Under the pieces are notes generated by a model. The model saw only the letters and a program-made list of their open reading frames with translations. It had not been told where the DNA came from and searched no databases. This document shows, piece after piece, positions 58,635 to 64,000 of a stretch of DNA of 64,000 bases. A program made the translations under genes and the position numbers. Source of the DNA: JBBSUQ01 sp964389755 (GTDB taxonomy: Bacteria; Bacteroidota; Bacteroidia; Flavobacteriales_D; Crocinitomicaceae). The stretch is taken from positions 62,001-126,000 of the forward strand of contig CAYMEW010000004.1 of NCBI GenBank assembly GCA_964389755.1, written 5' to 3'. Numbering within the stretch: the stretch's first letter is position 1; every line of letters begins with the position of its first letter.

Positions 58635-59731
58635 ACGATCAGTTTTTCGAGTTCGTTGATAATGGCAGCGGTTGCGTCCGGTTTGCAAAAGCGTTTTATT
58701 TTTTCAGAAAGTTTTGCCTGTTTTTCCGGATCCTTCAACAGGTCAAGTGCTTCCGGAACGAGTTCTTCGCGTGCTTCGATATCCCGAATGAGCAGCGCAG
58801 CATCTTTTTCAACGAGTGCCATAGCATTTTTCGTCTGGTGATCTTCTGCCACATTGGGCGAGGGTACGAGGATCGCCGGTTTACCTACCAGGGATAGTTC
58901 GGATACGGCAATTGCGCCGGCGCGTGAGATGATTACATCTGCCAGTGCATAGGCATAATCCATCCGTGCGATGAACTGTACGCATTCGACGTTCGTGTGA
59001 TCCACCAGTTCGAGTTCGCTACTGAGTTGCGGATAGTAATGTTTCCCGCATTGCCACAATACCTGAACGTTTTCTTTTTTGAATACATCCAGGAAATTGC
59101 GCATGCTGTCGTTGAGGGTGCGTGCACCGAGACTTCCTCCCACCACCAAAATCGTTTTTAAGGCCGGGTCGAAGTTGTAGTATTGCATGGCTTCGGCACG
59201 TTTTCCTGCGATGTCGACCATTTCACTACGTACCGGATTCCCGGTGAGTACAATTTTTTGCTTCGGAAAGAAGCGCTCGAGACCTTCGTAAGCCACGCAA
59301 ATGGTTTTTACTTTGGAGGCAAGCAATTTATTTGTTTTTCCGGGAAATGAATTCTGTTCCTGGATGAGTGTCGGTATATTCAGTTTGTGTGCGGCGCGCA
59401 GGGTTGGTCCGCTCGCAAAACCACCAACTCCAACAACGACCTGCGGTTTGAATTCGCGGAGAATCTTTTTGGCTTTGGAAATGCTTTTCAGGATCTTAAA
59501 GGGAAGGGAGAAGTTGGAAAGTGAGAATTTTCGCTGAAACCCGACGATATCCAGTCCTTTGATCTCGTAACCTGCCGCAGGAACTTTTTCCATTTCCATT
59601 TTACCGTTGGCACCCACAAAAAGGATGTCTGCCTCCGGATTCCGTCGACGGATTTCGTTTGCAATGGCAATGGCCGGGAAAATATGTCCACCGGTTCCGC
59701 CTCCTGATATGATTACGCGTTCGATACTCAT
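58631..59731 (-). CDS. murG: UDP-GlcNAc:lipid I N-acetylglucosaminyltransferase MurG
   Basis: 366-residue membrane-associated GT28 enzyme that makes lipid II. Gly-rich loop GGGTGGHIFPA lies at 10-20, the VVGVGGFASGP loop near 98-108, and the donor site near GGSLGARTLND. The C-terminal ISRAGAIAVSELSLVGKPAILVPSP block is the UDP-GlcNAc binding region. Length is normal. It overlaps ftsW by 4 bases and murC by 4 bases. Confidence 0.97.
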   Translation of the reverse strand: MSIERVIISGGGTGGHIFPAIAIANEIRRRNPEADILFVGANGKMEMEKVPAAGYEIKGLDIVGFQRKFSLSNFSLPFKILKSISKAKKILREFKPQVVVGVGGFASGPTLRAAHKLNIPTLIQEQNSFPGKTNKLLASKVKTICVAYEGLERFFPKQKIVLTGNPVRSEMVDIAGKRAEAMQYYNFDPALKTILVVGGSLGARTLNDSMRNFLDVFKKENVQVLWQCGKHYYPQLSSELELVDHTNVECVQFIARMDYAYALADVIISRAGAIAVSELSLVGKPAILVPSPNVAEDHQTKNAMALVEKDAALLIRDIEAREELVPEALDLLKDPEKQAKLSEKIKRFCKPDATAAIINELEKLIV

Positions 59732-60912
59732 GCGATAGCAGCTTTTTGAGTTTTAAGTTCGTTTTCCGGCTCTTCTTCGCCGGCCATTTGCTTGCGGGCA
59801 ATGGACTGAATGATACCCAGCGAAACGCAGGTCATGATCATCGCAGATCCTCCCATGGCGAGTAAAGGCATGTTTTGTCCCGTCACCGGGAAAACACCCA
59901 CGCACACGAGCATGTTTACGCTGGCCTGTGTTAAGATTAAGACGCCGATCCCGATGCAGACGTACGTTTCAAAAAGTTTATCGGAACGCAAACCGATCCG
60001 TATAATGCGGAAGAGCAGGATGAGGTACAAGAGCACCAGGAAACCTGCGAAGAAAGATCCGAATTCTTCCACGAATGAAGCGTAATAAAAATCGGCGTAT
60101 GCTTCGGGCAGGTATTCTTTGAGTTTTCCGTCGCCAACACCTTCCCCCCGGAATCCGCCGTTGTGGATGGCCAGTTTGGCATTCAGCGCCTGTGCATTTA
60201 CGGTAGCGTTATGCTTGTCTTCGTAGCGGTTCGTTACCCGGTTTTCCCAGGTTTCATAACGCGGCAGCAAGTTGAGGTCCGGGGCAGCTTTGTGAACGCT
60301 GATCACGATTCCTAGCAAAACAACTCCCCCGAAAAGAACGATGGCAATTTTACCGAGCGGAACCTTTCCCAGGAAAAGCAGTGACAGGCAAATGGCGAAA
60401 AGCAGTGCAGCCGTCGAAAAATTATCTTTCACGATCAATCCACAGATAATGAAGATAGGCAGCATGATGGGCCAAAAGCCTTCCCGCCAGTTGTTGAGCA
60501 CGTCTTTCTTTTTGACCATCAGGCGGGATACGTAAACTATTAACGCTACTTTCGCATAGTCCGAAGACTGGAAGGTTAGCCCGACAAACGGGATCCGTAT
60601 CCAGCGACCGGCATTATTTACTTCCGTACCGAAGAAAAAGGTAAATAGGAGCAATCCTACCGCAACGAAAAAGCCGAATTTTGAAAGCATTGAGATGTAC
60701 TTCGGATCCCGGCGATGAATCCAGAACATTACCGTAAGCCCGATAAGGATGTAAATGAAATGTTTGAAGAGGTATTTGAAGGGTGTTCCTCCTTCAATTT
60801 TCACAAGGATCGGCACAAAGCTGTAAACACTCACCAAAGACAGGGCAAGCATGAACAGGGTAATAATCCAGATTACCCGGTCTCCGCGCAGATATGTAAG
60901 GTATTGTCTCAC
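59728..60912 (-). CDS. ftsW: Peptidoglycan glycosyltransferase/division protein FtsW
   Basis: 394-residue SEDS-family membrane protein with about 10 hydrophobic segments. Signatures include NNAGRWIRI near 100-108, SSDYAKVALIVYVSRL, the PEAYADFYYASFVEEFG loop near 275-290, and VFPVTGQNMPLLAMGGSAMIMTC near the end. FtsW polymerises lipid II at the septum with its partner transpeptidase. Start is GTG at 60912, immediately after the TGA of the unknown upstream gene, so translation of the two is tied together. Cluster position (murD-unknown-ftsW-murG) supports FtsW rather than RodA. Confidence 0.96.
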   Translation of the reverse strand: MRQYLTYLRGDRVIWIITLFMLALSLVSVYSFVPILVKIEGGTPFKYLFKHFIYILIGLTVMFWIHRRDPKYISMLSKFGFFVAVGLLLFTFFFGTEVNNAGRWIRIPFVGLTFQSSDYAKVALIVYVSRLMVKKKDVLNNWREGFWPIMLPIFIICGLIVKDNFSTAALLFAICLSLLFLGKVPLGKIAIVLFGGVVLLGIVISVHKAAPDLNLLPRYETWENRVTNRYEDKHNATVNAQALNAKLAIHNGGFRGEGVGDGKLKEYLPEAYADFYYASFVEEFGSFFAGFLVLLYLILLFRIIRIGLRSDKLFETYVCIGIGVLILTQASVNMLVCVGVFPVTGQNMPLLAMGGSAMIMTCVSLGIIQSIARKQMAGEEEPENELKTQKAAIA

Positions 60913-61377
60913 TCAGGTAAAATACTGTTCGAATTCACGGTAATGCGTTTCTTTTTCAGAGCCTGTAAATGTGTACAGAACAACGGCAGGGTGTAAGTGC
61001 AGCGTCGCCGGGTATGGAAACGAATCACGAATATGCCGGCAACCGACGAGGTTTACGCCTGCGTTTTCAAAGGCTTCACGCAGGTAAAAATCGGCCCGGT
61101 CCGTGGTGATCAGCGTGTGAATTCTGCTGATGATCTCCGGATCTGCCTGTATACAGGCTGTGATTTCCGCGGAGTTTCCGGCCCATACGAGCGGAAATGG
61201 AAAAGCCCGGATTGTGTTGACCAGGTCATCCGGATGCGGGTCGCTCCACGCAAACAGGTCAAGCCCATGGTGTTTGCCGTAGGCGCGAATGGAAGTCCGG
61301 TGAATTTCACCGAGATTCTCACGTCTTGCGTCGAGCAGTGCCTGTTGAGCCAGTTGTTTTTGATCCTGTAGTTTCAT
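60913..61377 (-). CDS. Unknown protein inside the division/cell wall cluster
   Basis: 154 residues with no signal peptide or membrane segment. Part of the sequence looks like an alpha/beta fold: FPFPLVWAGNSAEITACI near 60-78, then IHTLITTDRADFYLREAFENAG, then FPYPATLHLHPAVVLYTFTG near 120-140. It is not similar to any cluster protein that I recognise. A loose resemblance to a half Rossmann fold is only a guess. The start is 21 bases after the murD stop, and its TGA abuts the GTG of ftsW. This strict coupling between two essential genes indicates a maintained gene rather than debris. It might assist FtsW or lipid II metabolism; no function is shown. Confidence 0.8.
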   Translation of the reverse strand: MKLQDQKQLAQQALLDARRENLGEIHRTSIRAYGKHHGLDLFAWSDPHPDDLVNTIRAFPFPLVWAGNSAEITACIQADPEIISRIHTLITTDRADFYLREAFENAGVNLVGCRHIRDSFPYPATLHLHPAVVLYTFTGSEKETHYREFEQYFT

Positions 61378-61398
61378 GTCCGGTTACACCTTCGGATT

Positions 61399-62739
61399 TT
61401 AGAGTGCGCGCACGGCTGCTTTAAACTGGTTTCCGCGATCCTCGTAGTTTTCAAAGAGATCGAAACTCGCACAGGCCGGTGAAAGTAACACGGTTTCATC
61501 CTTTTTTGCAAGGCGGTAACCATACGCTACAGCTTCCATCGCTGTATGCGCTTCCACGATGGTTTCCACGTCTCCGCCGAACGCATCGATAATCTTTTGA
61601 TTGTCTTTACCGAGGCAGATAATGGCTTTTACCTTGTCCTTTACGAGTTCCTTCAACTCGGCGTAGTCGTTTCCTTTGTCTACACCTCCAACGATCCACA
61701 CGGTTGGTTTTTCCATGCTTTCGAGGGCGAACCAGGTAGAATTCACATTGGTTGCTTTGGAATCGTTGATAAATTCGATGCCGTGAACTTTTGCTACGAA
61801 TTCAAGACGGTGCTCGACGTTTACAAAATCACTGAGACTTTCGCGCACAATTTCTTTCCGGATTTCGAGGATCCGTCCCGCGATACCCGACGCGAGGGAG
61901 TTTTGGGTGTTGTGCTTACCCTTCAAAGCTAATTCGTGGATTGACATTGTGAATTGGTTATTTATGTTTATTGTTATTTGTTCTTTATCTGCGTAGCCAC
62001 CTGTTTTCAGTTCGGTCTGAATTGAAAAAGGAGCCTGTTGCGCCCGTACCGGAATGCTTTGTAGCTTTTTCTGGATAAGCGGATCGTCAAAGTTGTAGAT
62101 GAACCAGTTGTGTTCCGTCTGGTTTTGAATAATTCGAAACTTCGAGTTGGCGTATTTGTCCATGTCGTAATCATACCGGTCAAGGTGGTCCGGTGTGATG
62201 TTGAGAAGAATGGCAATATCTGCGCGGAAGTCATACATATCGTCCAGTTGAAAAGAACTGAGTTCGAGTACGTACCAGTCGTAATTTTCGGTTGCCACCT
62301 GCCGCGCGAAACTTTCACCCACATTTCCGGCCAGTCCGACGTTCATGCCTGCCTTTTTAAGGATGTGATAGGTGAGCATCGTGGTAGTCGTTTTCCCGTT
62401 ACTACCCGTAATGCATACGGTATGTGCATTCGAAAAATACCCTCCAAACTCGATTTCTGAGATGATCGGGATATTCTTAGCGCGCAGTTTTTGAATGATC
62501 AGCGATTTCTCTGGGATTCCGGGGGATTTGATCACGAGGTCGGCTTTCAGGATCTTTTCTTCGGTGTGCTGCTCTTGCTCCCATTCCACGCCTAGCAACT
62601 CGAGTTCTTCTACATAGTTATTCCTGATCTTCCCGAAATCGGAAACGAACACACTGAATCCCTTTTGCAGGGCCAGCACGGCTGCTCCAACGCCACTTTC
62701 TCCGGCGCCCAGGATCACGATATGTTTGTTAAGACTCAC
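61399..62739 (-). CDS. murD: UDP-N-acetylmuramoylalanine--D-glutamate ligase
   Basis: 446 residues from GTG at 62739. MurD adds D-glutamate to UDP-MurNAc-L-Ala in the cytosol. N-terminal nucleotide-binding loop ILGAGESGVGAA lies near 9-20, the ATP loop ITGSNGKTTTTML near 115, and the carbamylated-lysine/metal region near LNITPDHLDRY. The C-terminal domain holds FINDSKATNVNSTWFALE and LLSPACASFDLFENYEDRGNQF. All are typical. It starts 2 bases after the mraY stop and is followed by the unknown gene 21 bases later. Confidence 0.97.
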   Translation of the reverse strand: MSLNKHIVILGAGESGVGAAVLALQKGFSVFVSDFGKIRNNYVEELELLGVEWEQEQHTEEKILKADLVIKSPGIPEKSLIIQKLRAKNIPIISEIEFGGYFSNAHTVCITGSNGKTTTTMLTYHILKKAGMNVGLAGNVGESFARQVATENYDWYVLELSSFQLDDMYDFRADIAILLNITPDHLDRYDYDMDKYANSKFRIIQNQTEHNWFIYNFDDPLIQKKLQSIPVRAQQAPFSIQTELKTGGYADKEQITININNQFTMSIHELALKGKHNTQNSLASGIAGRILEIRKEIVRESLSDFVNVEHRLEFVAKVHGIEFINDSKATNVNSTWFALESMEKPTVWIVGGVDKGNDYAELKELVKDKVKAIICLGKDNQKIIDAFGGDVETIVEAHTAMEAVAYGYRLAKKDETVLLSPACASFDLFENYEDRGNQFKAAVRAL

Positions 62740-62741
62740 TT

Positions 62742-63989
62742 TTAACGAAGTTTGAGTGTTACGATCGAAACGACCGCCAGCAATACGGCCACGATCCAGA
62801 ATCGCGACACGATCTTGGCTTCGTGCAGTCCCTTTTTCTGATAATGATGATGAAGCGGAGCCATCAGGAAGATCCGGCGACCGTCACCGAAGCGCCTTTT
62901 GGTAAATTTGAACCACGAGACCTGCAGGATCACCGAGAGGTTCTCGATCAGAAATACTCCGCACAGAACAGGGATCAGCAGTTCCTTTCGGATGGAAATA
63001 GCAAATACGGCAATGATTCCACCCAGCGCCAGGCTTCCGGTATCGCCCATGAATACCTGTGCCGGAAAGGAGTTGAACCACAAAAAGCCGATACAAGCCC
63101 CAACGAATGCGGCAATGAAGATTACGAGTTCTTCGGCCATTGGGATGTACATCACATTCAGGTAGTCGGCGAAGCGCGCATTTGAACTGACGTATGCCAG
63201 CACAGCCAGTGCGAGTCCGATGATGGCGGAGGTTCCGGTAGCCAGTCCGTCGAGTCCGTCGGTCATATTGGCCCCGTTGGATACGGCGATCACAATGAAG
63301 ATGACGATCGGGATGAAGATCAGCCAGCCATATGCTTTGTGCGAATCCCCGATCAGCCAGTTGTAATTAAATTCATTTCCTTTGATGAAAGGAATGGTTG
63401 TCGTCATGTCATCCGTCCGGATCCATTTCGAATCGGGGTTTGCAGCCGAACTGACGTGCTGATCGGTCACAAATTCCTCATCCTGCTGAAGTACGTAATT
63501 GGCAGGAACGTTTTTGTGGACCTGCACATCATCGTGAAAATAAAGGATGCACCCGACGATGAGGCCCACGCCGATCTGTCCGACCACTTTGAATTTCCCG
63601 GCGAGCCCCTGTTTGTTCTTTTTGAATACTTTGATATAATCATCGAGGAAACCGATGGCACCGAGCCACACGGTCGCAAGCAACATGGTAATCACATAGA
63701 TGTTGTGCAGTTTGGCGAAGAGCAGGGTAGGGATAAGAATCGCACTGAGAATGATGATCCCGCCCATGGTGGGAGTTCCCGATTTCTCGATCTGTCCGGC
63801 GAGGCCAAGGTCGCGTACGGTTTCACCGATCTGTTGCCTGCGCAGTCCTGCAATGATCTTCTTTCCGAAGAAAACGGACACAATCAGCGAAAAGATGAGT
63901 GCCATCGATGCACGGAAGGAAATATAGTCGAACAGTCCCGCTCCGGGGAAGTTCATATTATCGAGGTAATCAAAGAGGTAATACAGCAT
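62742..63989 (-). CDS. mraY: Phospho-N-acetylmuramoyl-pentapeptide transferase MraY
   Basis: 415-residue integral membrane enzyme that makes lipid I from UDP-MurNAc-pentapeptide and undecaprenyl phosphate. About 10 hydrophobic segments. Active-site blocks: GFLDDYIKV near 130, NGANMTDGLDGLATG near 240, FMGDTGSLALGG near 310 and the histidine loop MAPLHHHYQKKG near 380. An extra extracytoplasmic stretch of roughly 45 residues (about 165-215) lies between the first and second blocks, as I recall from other Bacteroidota. The ATG at 63989 is complete within the window, and the promoter lies outside. It is the first visible gene of the cluster; upstream genes may continue beyond the end. Confidence 0.96.
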   Translation of the reverse strand: MLYYLFDYLDNMNFPGAGLFDYISFRASMALIFSLIVSVFFGKKIIAGLRRQQIGETVRDLGLAGQIEKSGTPTMGGIIILSAILIPTLLFAKLHNIYVITMLLATVWLGAIGFLDDYIKVFKKNKQGLAGKFKVVGQIGVGLIVGCILYFHDDVQVHKNVPANYVLQQDEEFVTDQHVSSAANPDSKWIRTDDMTTTIPFIKGNEFNYNWLIGDSHKAYGWLIFIPIVIFIVIAVSNGANMTDGLDGLATGTSAIIGLALAVLAYVSSNARFADYLNVMYIPMAEELVIFIAAFVGACIGFLWFNSFPAQVFMGDTGSLALGGIIAVFAISIRKELLIPVLCGVFLIENLSVILQVSWFKFTKRRFGDGRRIFLMAPLHHHYQKKGLHEAKIVSRFWIVAVLLAVVSIVTLKLR

Positions 63990-64000
63990 TACTTTTCCAG

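Noticed and set aside
58635..58688. 18-residue N-terminal extension of MurC
   Set aside because: Basic, non-conserved sequence inside murG; the ATG at 58634 forms the usual ATGA overlap.
1..64000. tRNA, rRNA, CRISPR arrays, insertion sequences or att sites
   Set aside because: Gaps are all under 300 bases and none shows cloverleaf, spaced repeats or transposase genes with terminal repeats.

Overview
The window reads as a chromosomal segment of a Bacteroidota bacterium, most likely in or near the order Flavobacteriales. The support is the alpha2-type glycyl-tRNA synthetase, secreted proteins with type IX secretion (T9SS) sorting domains of both the ordinary and the type B kind, an RprXY-type two-component pair, an FtsZ ending in the Flavobacteriia-like NNSFLHDNVD tail, and promoters matching the Bacteroidota consensus TTTG-N19-TAnnTTTG. 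The finer placement is inference. Genes are dense. No gap exceeds 300 bases, and I see no rRNA, tRNA, CRISPR array, insertion sequence or prophage.

Layout. 1-1051 holds the 3' part of glyQS. 1111-3485 is a FIST-domain sensor, a soluble histidine kinase and a CheY-like regulator in one operon. 3486-4582 (minus) holds a small membrane protein and a fatty acid hydroxylase/sterol desaturase-type enzyme. 4632-10831 (minus) holds a 1960-residue alpha-2-macroglobulin-like protein and a small membrane protein. 10935-13654 holds a glycosyltransferase and an orphan histidine kinase. 13651-19816 (minus) holds a 1323-residue T9SS cargo protein, an M28 peptidase and an acidic Pro/Glu-rich protein. 19981-21390 holds thymidine kinase, a small XRE regulator and a small unknown gene. 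21391-23316 is a T9SS type B protein. 23393-24882 is an AbiEii/AbiEi toxin-antitoxin pair behind an AT-rich, palindrome-rich region. 25070-26439 encodes two lipoproteins. 26416-32363 is a surface-polysaccharide region (O-antigen ligase, Wzz, FkbM methyltransferase, flippase) with two unrelated small genes inside it. 32421-34738 is the RprXY-type pair.

34876-42950 carries a large outer-membrane beta-barrel candidate followed by two SGNH hydrolases and an MBOAT acyltransferase. The last three look like a polysaccharide O-acetylation operon. 43092-47660 has a von Willebrand A-type protein, a lipoprotein, the fused aldehyde dehydrogenase/hydratase PaaZ and a small DUF7793-like protein. 47693-49681 is a YyaL-type thioredoxin-domain protein. 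49846-51901 (minus) holds serS, rpmA and rplU, followed by an EamA transporter. 53074-63989 (minus) is the division and cell wall cluster mraY-murD-unknown-ftsW-murG-murC-ftsQ-ftsA-ftsZ-yqeY, tightly coupled and closed by a strong terminator.

The features most worth a second look are: the unknown 154-residue gene coupled to ftsW; the FIST/kinase/regulator cassette with no DNA-binding output; the tandem SGNH plus MBOAT operon next to the beta-barrel gene; six of eight convergent gene junctions with zero or negative spacing, three of them exactly TGATCA; and promoters so close to start codons that leaderless mRNAs are predicted. Many longest-ORF starts were moved to better supported internal starts, as stated in each entry.
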